A stretch of 17,918 nt of DNA from Verrucomicrobiales bacterium (GCA_013911195.1 JACETS010000032.1:1-17918), one strand, 5' to 3'. Shown: positions 6,983 to 14,581, numbered from the stretch's first letter. Notes: generated from the letters alone by a model not told the origin. Translations and numbers: made by a program.

Positions 6983-7798
6983 GTGAGTGAATCTAGTCCT
7001 GAGGAAATAACTAAAAAGTCAAAATCGAATTTGGCATTTGCTCTGTATTGCCTTCCCAAAAAAAGGAGGGCAGATATGATTACTTTTTATGCCTTTTGTC
7101 GGATAGTTGATGATCTTGCTGATGAAACGGATGAACCGCGCGAAGAAAGAGAAAGGGAGCTTTTAAAATGGAAGAATGGAATAGTTAATGGATTTTCAAG
7201 CCCAGATATTATTCAATCTGGTGTTGAGGAATTGATTGATAGGTATGAGATCGACAGGGATCTGTTCATTGAGCTGATCAAGGGTATGGAAATGGATTTT
7301 AATGAACAGAATTACGATACGTTCGAGGATTTAAAATTATATTGTTATAGAGTAGCTTCAGTTGTTGGGTTGATTAGTCTAAAATTATTTGGAGCTAATT
7401 TGGAAAGGGCTTCTGATTATGCAATAAATCTTGGATATGCGTTACAACTAACCAATATCATTAGGGATATTTCAGAAGATTACTCTGCAGGAAGGATCTA
7501 CTTGCCTCGTGAAGAGGTTGTAAGGTTCGGATTGTCTTCTGAAAACCTAATTGAATCCGCCGATACTGAGAACTTTTTAGATTTAATGAAATTTCAGGCT
7601 GCTCGAGCAGAGTTTTATTACAATGCTGCTAATGAAAGTTTGGACCCCTCGGATTTTAAAGCCCTGAAAGCGGCTAGAGCTATGGCTAAAATATATAGAA
7701 CGTTATTAATGAAAATGAAAAAGGATAATTTTAAGGTTACGCAAAAAAGATATCGTATTAATTTGGTAAATAAAATATTTCTTATGCTAAGCTCTTAA
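6983..7798 (+). CDS. hpnD: Squalene/phytoene synthase family protein (HpnD-like)
   Basis: This is an all-helical trans-isoprenyl condensing enzyme that joins two prenyl diphosphates head to head to make presqualene diphosphate, squalene or phytoene. Two Mg-binding aspartate motifs are clear: DDLAD near residue 43-47 (in FCRIVDDLADE) and DISED near 162-166 (in LTNIIRDISEDYSAGR). Both are followed by the expected IYLPREE segment. Length (~271 residues) fits HpnD/CrtB rather than the longer eukaryotic-type squalene synthase. HpnD is my preferred name, but product specificity cannot be read from sequence and no hpnC or hpnE partner is present. There is no ATG start: I chose GTG at 6983, with TTG at 6980 as the alternative. 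It lies about 20 nt after lepB, probably in the same transcript, and converges on the unknown gene at 7807 with an 8-nt gap. Confidence 0.83.
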   Translation: MSESSPEEITKKSKSNLAFALYCLPKKRRADMITFYAFCRIVDDLADETDEPREERERELLKWKNGIVNGFSSPDIIQSGVEELIDRYEIDRDLFIELIKGMEMDFNEQNYDTFEDLKLYCYRVASVVGLISLKLFGANLERASDYAINLGYALQLTNIIRDISEDYSAGRIYLPREEVVRFGLSSENLIESADTENFLDLMKFQAARAEFYYNAANESLDPSDFKALKAARAMAKIYRTLLMKMKKDNFKVTQKRYRINLVNKIFLMLSS

Positions 7799-7806
7799 TG
7801 CTTTTG

Positions 7807-8346
7807 TTAGTCTTCTGAATCTTGTTTTTGTTCATTATTCAACCATAGAGAGACCTCCTCCTGGATTGTATCAATTTCATCAAGTTTTAGTGCCGGATCG
7901 CGAACAATAAATGCTTCACCTGTTTTTTGGTGTTCATAAAATAACATTTTTGATTTCTTTTCATTTTTGACATCTACAGGCGCTAGAATTTTTTTTCTTT
8001 CAAGCATTACAGCCAAAATATACCTAGCATTTTCACTGGAAGGATCATTCTCATCAATTAGTCTGCGAAGCATAACTTCAGCACTCTCTTTTTCGACTAC
8101 CTCTTTCTCAATTGCAGGTTCTTCTTTTTCAAACTTTGATCTCCAGAATGAGAATAATTTTTTCTCATCATTTGGTTGGGGGTTTTTCTCCCATGCCTGA
8201 ACGCTGAAGTCAGATCGTTCATAAGAATTAGTTTCATTGTTAAAAAAAATGGCCGTATAAAATATTTCATCATTATCAAATTCACGATCTGTTACACAAC
8301 AACGATTTGATCTTGGTCGAATGTTCCATGAATTAATTGATGACAT
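7807..8346 (-). CDS. Conserved protein of unknown function (PVC-type)
   Basis: I cannot assign a function to this 179-residue soluble protein. It resembles an unnamed family I associate with Verrucomicrobia and Planctomycetes, recalled rather than searched. The N-terminal part (1-72) has a Cys-Cys pair in NRCCVTDREF, then DEIFYTAIFF, YERSDFSVQAWE and FSFWRSKF; the pattern suggests a small beta-rich module. A charged, glutamate/lysine-rich linker spans about 72-90. The C-terminal part (92-170) is conserved-looking and mostly helical, with MLRRLIDEND, ARYILAVMLERKKIL, then LFYEHQKTGEAFIVRDPALKL. There is no signal peptide or membrane segment. It is the last gene of the minus-strand operon, 24 nt after the LptF/G-like permease, and has no Shine-Dalgarno. 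The two adjacent cysteines may be metal or disulfide related, but this is speculation. Confidence 0.75.
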   Translation of the reverse strand: MSSINSWNIRPRSNRCCVTDREFDNDEIFYTAIFFNNETNSYERSDFSVQAWEKNPQPNDEKKLFSFWRSKFEKEEPAIEKEVVEKESAEVMLRRLIDENDPSSENARYILAVMLERKKILAPVDVKNEKKSKMLFYEHQKTGEAFIVRDPALKLDEIDTIQEEVSLWLNNEQKQDSED

Positions 8347-8370
8347 AATTTTGTTAGAAATTTTCTAGTA

Positions 8371-9780
8371 TTAAAAATTGGTATTTCCTGTTACTAACCT
8401 TTTGGTTATCTTTTTTGGAATACTTTTCAAGATATTAATTTTATTAAATAGTGCGGCGTAATTTTTGTTGTCTTTATATCGAAATAAGATTATGCCTGAA
8501 ATTATAAGAATAAGATTGGTGCTCCATGCTCCTATTAAAGGAGTTATTTTCATTCCTTGTCCTAATGCCAGGAATAGGTTGTTAAAAAGCATCATTAAAA
8601 AATAAATTAATAAAGCTATTGATCCGCTTCCTTTGATATTAGTCCGTGCATTAGTTATTCCTATTGGACAAGCAATTATGGCAATCGCAAGGCAACTAAA
8701 TGGTAGTGCCCACCTGTAGTGTAAATGAGTTTTAAAAGGTGCCATGGATTTTGGAGTTTTCTCAGGATTGTTTTTTAAATGATAAATGAGATTTGATATT
8801 CCAAGTTCATCTGGTATCAGGCTGTCTGAATATATTTTTTCGGGAGTTTCATTCCAATTATCAAATGATAATTTGTTGAATGAATTTTGTGATATTTTTT
8901 CAGAAGTTTTACCGAAATTAATGACCATTCCGTTTGTTAAAAGCCATTCTTTTCTTTGTTTTATCCATTGGGCGCTCTCAGCGTAGTAGGCATTAATCAA
9001 TTTCCCTTTTTCATTGGTTTGATATATTTCAACATTCCTGAGCTTTCCATTTTGCAAATTAGATGGCAATGCGCCGATAAACCATGATCTATAATTGATT
9101 TTGTTTCTATATAGCCTTGAATTGATTTTATAATTTTTCGTTTTCGCATACTCCTCTCCATTTTCAAATGATGTTAAGACTGATTCTTTTTGGGCTTCTG
9201 CTTCTGGAGCCCACTTATAATTTAATACTAATGATATCAATGATAAGTAGGTACAGATTATCAGAATTGGTGAAAGCATTTGTATATAGCTTTTTCCAGC
9301 GCTTTGAATGGAAATTAATTCATTGGATTTTGATAACCTTCCAACACTGTAAATTACAGAAAGAAGAATTGATATTGGCAAAATTGTTACCAGTATTAAT
9401 GGTGTTTGGACTAAATAATATTTAAAGTAACCAACTACTGATGCTCCACTGTCGGCGAGATCCGTTGCATTATCACTGAGATCTATTATCAGCCAGATTG
9501 CGATAAATCCGCAGATGCAAAATGATAAAGGAAGACAAAACTCGTTGATAACATACTTTGTTAATATTTGAGAGCGATTATAAATAAATAAAGCAAGCGT
9601 TGGGCTGAAAATTAAAACTAATGTTAAAATTTTCAAAAATAATGAATCGATCTCTAAATTGTGAGAGATTGTGGGCAGTTGTTCTGATAAAGAGTTAAAG
9701 CCGATTTCAATGTTTAACCATGATATAAATAGAACTGCACTTAAAGATGCAGAACTAATATATTTAATGGCTTTGTGCAT
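8371..9780 (-). CDS. LptF/LptG-family (YjgP/YjgQ) permease with extra N-terminal region
   Basis: LptF/LptG are the membrane subunits of the LptB2FG transporter, which extracts lipopolysaccharide from the inner membrane. The canonical fold begins at about residue 72 (LTKYVINEFCLPLS, then a helix at 81-101). It continues through helices near 121-146 (with LPISILLSVIYSVGRLS then NELISIQSAG) and 168-187, a large periplasmic domain about 190-350, and three C-terminal helices (about 357-375, 385-408, 415-434). The first ~70 residues are additional and carry two more hydrophobic stretches (8-22 and 48-67). At 469 residues it is ~100 longer than E. coli LptF. I cannot tell LptF from LptG, so no symbol is given. 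It starts 16 nt after apbE and has no Shine-Dalgarno. No lptB or second permease is in the window. Confidence 0.85.
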   Translation of the reverse strand: MHKAIKYISSASLSAVLFISWLNIEIGFNSLSEQLPTISHNLEIDSLFLKILTLVLIFSPTLALFIYNRSQILTKYVINEFCLPLSFCICGFIAIWLIIDLSDNATDLADSGASVVGYFKYYLVQTPLILVTILPISILLSVIYSVGRLSKSNELISIQSAGKSYIQMLSPILIICTYLSLISLVLNYKWAPEAEAQKESVLTSFENGEEYAKTKNYKINSRLYRNKINYRSWFIGALPSNLQNGKLRNVEIYQTNEKGKLINAYYAESAQWIKQRKEWLLTNGMVINFGKTSEKISQNSFNKLSFDNWNETPEKIYSDSLIPDELGISNLIYHLKNNPEKTPKSMAPFKTHLHYRWALPFSCLAIAIIACPIGITNARTNIKGSGSIALLIYFLMMLFNNLFLALGQGMKITPLIGAWSTNLILIISGIILFRYKDNKNYAALFNKINILKSIPKKITKRLVTGNTNF

Positions 9781-9796
9781 TTTTGGATTGTTTGCT

Positions 9797-10654
9797 CTAT
9801 GCTCTCTCAGGAAGTATTGCTTTTACTTCCTCGTGTTTCATGCAGAAATCTTCTATTTCTTTTTCTTCCATTATAAGAAATGCTGTTGATAGTGCATCTG
9901 CAAGGGCAGCATAGGGCGCGATAGACCATGAATTTATCTTTGATGCCGAGACTCTACAATATTTTCTAGGATCAATGATATGCTCACCGCGTTCGCTGAA
10001 CCCTGATCCGCTGAGTGAATTGTTTTGAAGATTAATTGTAGGTGCGTTCGGGATGCCCAAGCTAGCAGGCCAACCATTTCCTTCAGGACCATTTCCAAAA
10101 GCGAGAAGGGTGCTGCCTCCAGCATCAAGAAGAGCATTTTCGATGCCGCTGTCTTTAAGTTTAATTGCCATTTGATCTAGCGCATACCCTTTACCGATAC
10201 CGCCGAGATCAATCCAAAAATTTTCTGACAAAACAGTCGCTGTCATGAACTCTGAGTCAGTTTGAATTTTATTCATACCGATTGATTCTACAGCCTTCGC
10301 TATTTCGTTTTTTGTTGGCTCTCTAGGGCTCTTATCGGGATTGCTAAATACCGCAATCAGAGGGCTGGAAGTAATGTCAAAGGCTCCATTCGTTTGCAAA
10401 TGTATTTCTCTTGCAAGCTCTATACAATCAATAGCGGCGTATCCTATCGGCGCTGATTGATTTTTCTTTAAGTGGTTGATCCGAGAGATGTCACTATTAC
10501 CTTGGAATCGACTTAGTTCTGCTTCCAGTGTCTCTAGATCTCGAAGCGCATTTGACGCTGAAGCCAATGCTTTTGGTTCGCTAGTATCTGTAATTAATAT
10601 TTGGAACTCTGTTGCCATAGCATGAGATCCAAGTCGGTGAATTTTCTTTGCCAT
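9797..10654 (-). CDS. apbE: FAD:protein FMN transferase (ApbE)
   Basis: ApbE covalently attaches FMN from FAD to a Thr/Ser in target proteins such as NqrB/NqrC, RnfG/RnfD and FMN-bind domains. The 285 residues contain HAMATEFQI (11-19; family HAMGTxF), ELSRFQGNSDISRIN (46-60), the flavin-site motif DLGGIGKGYALD (149-160), ALLDAGGST (174-182), HIIDPR (225-230) and the metal-site region ADALSTAFLIM (252-262). Unlike many ApbE proteins it has no lipobox or signal peptide, so it appears cytoplasmic, unless the true N-terminus differs. The start is set by the HAMATEF position and by its TAATG overlap with the upstream glycosyltransferase stop, which suggests translational coupling. No flavinylation substrate gene is in the window. 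Confidence 0.93.
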   Translation of the reverse strand: MAKKIHRLGSHAMATEFQILITDTSEPKALASASNALRDLETLEAELSRFQGNSDISRINHLKKNQSAPIGYAAIDCIELAREIHLQTNGAFDITSSPLIAVFSNPDKSPREPTKNEIAKAVESIGMNKIQTDSEFMTATVLSENFWIDLGGIGKGYALDQMAIKLKDSGIENALLDAGGSTLLAFGNGPEGNGWPASLGIPNAPTINLQNNSLSGSGFSERGEHIIDPRKYCRVSASKINSWSIAPYAALADALSTAFLIMEEKEIEDFCMKHEEVKAILPERA

Positions 10655-12228
10655 TAGTTGTTAACAGGCCTTCGTTCTACCATTTGATAGAATAGCTCCT
10701 TTTCAATATAAACATGGAGCATTACATTGTCTCTTAAATTCATTAAATCTGGGCCAATGTAATTATTGCCGACCATATTGCTGATATCTTCATCATATTC
10801 TGCGTCAGCGATTATTACATCAGAAGATAAATTCTCTTGAACCTCAGGATAGTAACCACAATTTTTGATATCTCTAAAATAATAAGGAAGCGGCCAGCCT
10901 GTTTCTGGGTGAAACACATTGATCGATAAATCATCTTTGATGTCTTTTAATTCAAAAATTGTTTGTTTAACTAACTTGGAAACAAGGCTTGGAGAAGTGT
11001 GGTTATATACGTAAGGATTTCGGTCGGAGTTTGCAGGCGACTTTAATGAGTTTTTATTTTGATTGTTATAGTTGATACATATTCCAATGAATGAAATTAT
11101 TAGAATCGATTGATAAAGAGTGCGGATTCTTTTCATTCTTTCTCCTAATTTATAAAGTGAGAAAAAACCAAAGCCTGCAAGGATGATTGAAGCCTGAAGA
11201 AAAGGCAAAATAGACCAAGGGGTTTTGTATGGTATTAAAGAGTAGATCAACAGGTTGATGATTGTGTACAGAGAAAGAACTCTTAAAAAGATAATTTCTT
11301 TGGTGGTTTTCTTCTGAAGAAAAAACGAGGAAAATATACCCACAACTGCAAGTATAATAGTGGCTAATTCGCTCCAGGTATAAAGTTCCATTTCTTTCCA
11401 TGAAATTAGATTTATGTAATAGAAGAAAGGCTTTTCATGGCCGCTGCCTTCAGCTCGAGAAAGGTAGTCAGAGTAGGAAGTGTAACTATCTTTAATGGCT
11501 TCTAAATTATTAAAAAAAACTGTAAATAAAGCCGCAGAGGTAAAGAACATTATAATTAGACCAAAGCAAAAATTTAGAACTAATTTCTTTGGCTTTAGTC
11601 TTGCAGTATAATTTTTTCTGAGTTCTTCGATAAGAAAAATTATAGTTGCAGCTATCACAATTGAAGCAACAGAGATAACAAATGTTTCTTTTGTTGCATG
11701 CATGACTCCACATGCAAAGCCTGCTCCGAGCATCCAATAGTATTTTTGTTGTTGAAAATATTTCCAAGAGAAAAAAAGAAATAATGCTAGGAATAATAGC
11801 ATTGGTGTTTCCATGATGTAATATCTGCTGTAATAAACATGCATCGGGGATAGGGCCACTAGTGCTGATGAAATTGCAATGCCCTGAATGCTAATTAATC
11901 TTTTGAAAAGCAACATCATTATGATTAAGAGCGTGCCGCCGACTGCAGTTACAGATCTTAAAATAACCTCATTTAATTCCTGATAGTTATTTATAGATTT
12001 GATCCAAACTATAGGCATGGACAAAAACAGTAGGACTGGTCCATGCCCGTCATCAGGACGATAATTAAATCCCTCACCTTCAATCATGCTCCCCAGTCTC
12101 CATGCTTGAATTGCTTCATCAGTGTGCATAGGTCGAGAATCCAGTGACTCAAATCTTAATAAAAGACCGAGAATTATAGAGATTATAAAAATAACATAGA
12201 ATAGAGCTTTAAATTTGAACAGTGGCAT
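10654..12228 (-). CDS. Agl23-type membrane glycosyltransferase (PMT/ArnT-like, TIGR03663-like)
   Basis: This is a polytopic membrane protein of the GT39/GT83-like lipid-linked glycosyltransferase clan. It most resembles the 'flippase activity-associated Agl23' group. The catalytic acidic motif in the first periplasmic loop is RPMHTDEAIQAW (Asp37/Glu38). It is followed by YRPDDGHGPVLLF, then YYSRYYIMETPM (about 132-143), typical of the clan, and IPYKTPWSILPFL later. Roughly nine to ten hydrophobic helices precede a ~120-residue C-terminal soluble domain. I chose ATG at 12228 (524 residues) because CAGGAAAGA lies just upstream, one of the few Shine-Dalgarno-like sites in the window, and membrane helix 1 follows at once. 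ATG at 12249 or TTG at 12279 would add 7 or 17 polar residues. It heads the minus-strand operon, and its stop overlaps the apbE start. Sugar and acceptor are unknown. Confidence 0.78.
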   Translation of the reverse strand: MPLFKFKALFYVIFIISIILGLLLRFESLDSRPMHTDEAIQAWRLGSMIEGEGFNYRPDDGHGPVLLFLSMPIVWIKSINNYQELNEVILRSVTAVGGTLLIIMMLLFKRLISIQGIAISSALVALSPMHVYYSRYYIMETPMLLFLALFLFFSWKYFQQQKYYWMLGAGFACGVMHATKETFVISVASIVIAATIIFLIEELRKNYTARLKPKKLVLNFCFGLIIMFFTSAALFTVFFNNLEAIKDSYTSYSDYLSRAEGSGHEKPFFYYINLISWKEMELYTWSELATIILAVVGIFSSFFLQKKTTKEIIFLRVLSLYTIINLLIYSLIPYKTPWSILPFLQASIILAGFGFFSLYKLGERMKRIRTLYQSILIISFIGICINYNNQNKNSLKSPANSDRNPYVYNHTSPSLVSKLVKQTIFELKDIKDDLSINVFHPETGWPLPYYFRDIKNCGYYPEVQENLSSDVIIADAEYDEDISNMVGNNYIGPDLMNLRDNVMLHVYIEKELFYQMVERRPVNN

Positions 12229-12345
12229 TCTTTCCTGATCTTGATGCATTAAATTAATGACAATAGCACTTAGATGCAATAAATCATAACTTAGAAGGGG
12301 ACTTGCGTTTTAGCCCTATCTCTTCTTCAGTGATTTTTAAAATAA

Positions 12346-14151
12346 GTGAATAGTCGATCAAATAGTAAAAATAGAGTTGATTCAAAAACTGGTCTTCCTG
12401 AACTGTTTAAGCTCTTTTCTTATATTTCACCCTATAAAAAGAAGTTCTATTTAGCCTTTTGTTGTCTTTTTATAACGGCCTCTCTTGCTTTGGCTTTTCC
12501 TTATTTAATGGGCAGTCTATTAGGTGGTGCGATGAGTGCAGGTGAGAGCGTTGCTGATTCTGGTTTCGTATCAGAAAACATTAATAAAGTTACCCAGCTG
12601 TTAATTCTAGTTCTTGGAGTTCAAGCTTTCATTGCATATTGGAGGATTCGTTGGTTTGCATATGCAGGTGAATCTGCCTTGGCTGACATTAGGAAAGAAA
12701 CATTTGGTAAATTAGTTATGCTTCCTCTTTCTTATTACTCTGAAAATAAAGTAGGTGAAATTTGCAGCAGGCTTTCAGCTGATCTGAGTCTTATCAGGGA
12801 TACTATTATTATGACGTTGCCACAAATCATACGTCAATCTGTTATGCTAATTGGAGGAATAATATTTATTGCATGGTCATCTCCGAAGTTAACCATCATC
12901 ATGTTGCTTTGTATTCCTTTAGTGTTATCTCTATTGTGGTTTTTCGGAAGAGGAATTAAGGAGAAGACTGCAAAGTCTCAAGATGAGCTTGCTGAGAGTA
13001 ATGTCATCGTAGAGGAGAGTTTGCACGGTATTGTAAATGTGAAAGCATTTACGAACGAGCAGTACGAAAAAAGCCGTTATGCCGGATCACTATCCGATTT
13101 CATTGATTTAACAATGTCCGCAGCTAAGGCTAGAGCTTTTTTTGTCTCATTTATAATATTTGCACTTTTTGGAGTGATTACCTTTGTTGTTTGGTATGGA
13201 GCTGGAATGTTATCGGATGGAGAAATAAGTTCAGAGAAATTCACAAGATTCGTTTTATTTAGTATTTTTGTCGGAGCTGCGATGGGATCATTTCCTGAAA
13301 TAATGAGTCAACTTTATAAGGCAGTTGGAGCTACTGAAAGGATCAGAGAGATACTTTCTGAGAAAGATGAAAATAATGATGGAACTGAATTGATTGAGTT
13401 AGAGATAAAGGGGGGGATTGAGATTAATGATCTATCCTTTTGTTATCCATCCAGAGATGAGGTTGTTGTTTTAGATGATATTAGTTTTACAGTTCAACCA
13501 GGTGAGAGAGTAGCAATAGTCGGGGCAAGTGGAGCGGGTAAATCAACAATAATAAAATTACTTTTAAAATTATATGAACCTAGTTCTGGTGATATTAAGT
13601 TTGATGGAACTTCGTCTGAGAGATTGAGTGTTCATTCAATTAGAAGCCAAATTTCAATTGTTCCGCAAGAGGTTTTTCTTTTTGGGGGAACTATTAAAGA
13701 AAATATAGCATACGGGGCAATAGACGCGGATGAGTCTCAGATTATTGATGCTGCTATTAAAGCCAATGCCCATGAGTTTATAGAAAGCTTACCAGATGGA
13801 TATGAAACAACTGTTGGAGATAGGGGGGTTAAATTATCTGGTGGTCAGCGTCAGAGAATAGCAATCGCAAGAGCTATACTATCAAACCCATCAATTCTTT
13901 TATTAGACGAAGCCACTAGTTCTCTTGATTCAGAAAGCGAGCTACTTGTTCAGCAAGCTTTAGAGAGTTTAATGGCTGGGAGAACGTGCATTGTTATTGC
14001 GCATCGCTTGTCGACCGTTCGATCAGTGGATCGTATTATAGTACTTAAAGATGGAAAGATCGTGGAGTCAGGTAATCATAATAATCTCATAGAAAAAGAT
14101 AATGGTGTCTACAAGACTTTATATGAATTGCAATTTAGGAACCATGAATGA
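12346..14151 (+). CDS. ABC exporter half-transporter (permease fused to ATPase, MsbA-like)
   Basis: This 601-residue ABC exporter subunit has a six-helix membrane domain (about 30-335) followed by an ATPase domain (about 355-601). It should act as a homo- or heterodimer in the inner membrane, exporting lipid, peptide or drug. ATPase motifs are Walker A GASGAGKST (393-401), Q-loop VPQEVFLFGG (439-448), signature LSGGQRQR (497-504), Walker B ILLLDEATSSLD (517-528) and H-loop His553 in IAHRLSTVR. All are intact, so it is probably active. The start is GTG: TAA sits immediately before it in frame and no in-frame ATG occurs before the first helix. There is no Shine-Dalgarno. It diverges from the envelope operon, which contains an LptF/G permease, so lipid A or another envelope lipid is a possible cargo, but this is inference from context. 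Confidence 0.9.
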   Translation: MNSRSNSKNRVDSKTGLPELFKLFSYISPYKKKFYLAFCCLFITASLALAFPYLMGSLLGGAMSAGESVADSGFVSENINKVTQLLILVLGVQAFIAYWRIRWFAYAGESALADIRKETFGKLVMLPLSYYSENKVGEICSRLSADLSLIRDTIIMTLPQIIRQSVMLIGGIIFIAWSSPKLTIIMLLCIPLVLSLLWFFGRGIKEKTAKSQDELAESNVIVEESLHGIVNVKAFTNEQYEKSRYAGSLSDFIDLTMSAAKARAFFVSFIIFALFGVITFVVWYGAGMLSDGEISSEKFTRFVLFSIFVGAAMGSFPEIMSQLYKAVGATERIREILSEKDENNDGTELIELEIKGGIEINDLSFCYPSRDEVVVLDDISFTVQPGERVAIVGASGAGKSTIIKLLLKLYEPSSGDIKFDGTSSERLSVHSIRSQISIVPQEVFLFGGTIKENIAYGAIDADESQIIDAAIKANAHEFIESLPDGYETTVGDRGVKLSGGQRQRIAIARAILSNPSILLLDEATSSLDSESELLVQQALESLMAGRTCIVIAHRLSTVRSVDRIIVLKDGKIVESGNHNNLIEKDNGVYKTLYELQFRNHE

Positions 14152-14169
14152 GATTTTCTTGAATTAAAG

Positions 14170-14242
14170 TACGCGGACTGGGACTCGAACCCAGGACCAA
14201 TTGGTTAAAAGCCAACTGCTCTACCAACTGAGCTATCCGCGC
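14170..14242 (-). tRNA. tRNA-Lys (anticodon UUU)
   Basis: The reverse complement folds into a full 73-nt cloverleaf: acceptor GCGCGGA/TCCGCGT, D-arm GCTC-AGTTGGTA-GAGC, anticodon arm GTTGG-CTTTTAA-CCAAT (anticodon TTT), variable loop TGGTC, T-arm CTGGG-TTCGAGT-CCCAG, discriminator A. CCA is not encoded (CTT follows). The terminal acceptor pair is G1-U72, a wobble pair. The 3' end lies 18 nt beyond the convergent ABC exporter stop, and no clear tRNA terminator is seen. Confidence 0.95.
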
Positions 14243-14256
14243 TTTTTAAAACTGAG

Positions 14257-14298
14257 TTGCGACTGTACTATTTTACAGGGATGTCGCAAGTTGGTTTT
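14257..14298 (+). terminator. Hairpin between the tRNA genes, possible plus-strand terminator
   Basis: TTGCGAC (14257-14263) and GTCGCAA (14283-14289) form an inverted repeat. Inside it CTGT can pair with ACAG, leaving an ACTATTTT loop and a small bulge. On the plus strand a T-rich tract (GGTTTTTC) follows, so it may terminate ABC-exporter transcription, after readthrough antisense to tRNA-Lys. On the minus strand it sits between tRNA-Arg and tRNA-Lys and might instead be a processing or termination element. Confidence 0.45.
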
Positions 14299-14348
14299 TC
14301 AATTGTTGCCTAATTTAGCAAAAAATTGAATTTAGAGTGATTTTAATG

Positions 14349-14422
<74 letters not shown>

Positions 14423-14535
14423 AATATTCAAACTAATTTAATTCTTGAACCTTTACATCTTGTGTCTCCATATGCAAATAAACAGAATAGAAGATAACAA
14501 TTTTAATGTGTTCAAGGGAAAAACTTTATGATCGA

Positions 14536-14553
14536 TTACAATTCACATTGTAA
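14536..14553. repeat. Perfect inverted repeat upstream of scpA
   Basis: TTACAAT-TCAC-ATTGTAA is a perfect 7-bp palindrome with a 4-bp centre, within the 159-bp gap between tRNA-Arg (minus) and scpA (plus). It has the shape of a small operator. Its right arm contains TTGTAA, which could be a -35 element, 16 bp before TATTAA. A second, looser inverted repeat (CTTGAAC 14444-14450, GTTCAAG 14510-14516) lies in the same gap. No T-tract follows, so it is not a terminator. Confidence 0.4.
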
Positions 14554-14575
14554 GACTTTGATAATTTGGTATTAA
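14548..14575 (+). promoter_or_regulatory. Possible scpA promoter
   Basis: TTGTAA (14548-14553), a 16-bp spacer and TATTAA (14570-14575) resemble a sigma70 promoter, ending 6 nt before the GTG start of scpA. Transcription from it would give an almost leaderless mRNA. The match is moderate and the DNA AT-rich, so this is tentative. Confidence 0.28.
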
Positions 14576-14581
14576 ATAGAG

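Noticed and set aside
9168..9425. An 85-codon plus-strand hydrophobic frame inside the LptF/G permease gene
   Set aside because: Antisense of a membrane protein commonly gives hydrophobic open frames; there is no motif, start context or neighbour support.
12229..12279. TTG at 12279 as the start of the Agl23-like glycosyltransferase
   Set aside because: The ATG at 12228 has a Shine-Dalgarno-like CAGGAAAGA and directly precedes the first membrane helix; the extra 17 residues show no conserved feature.
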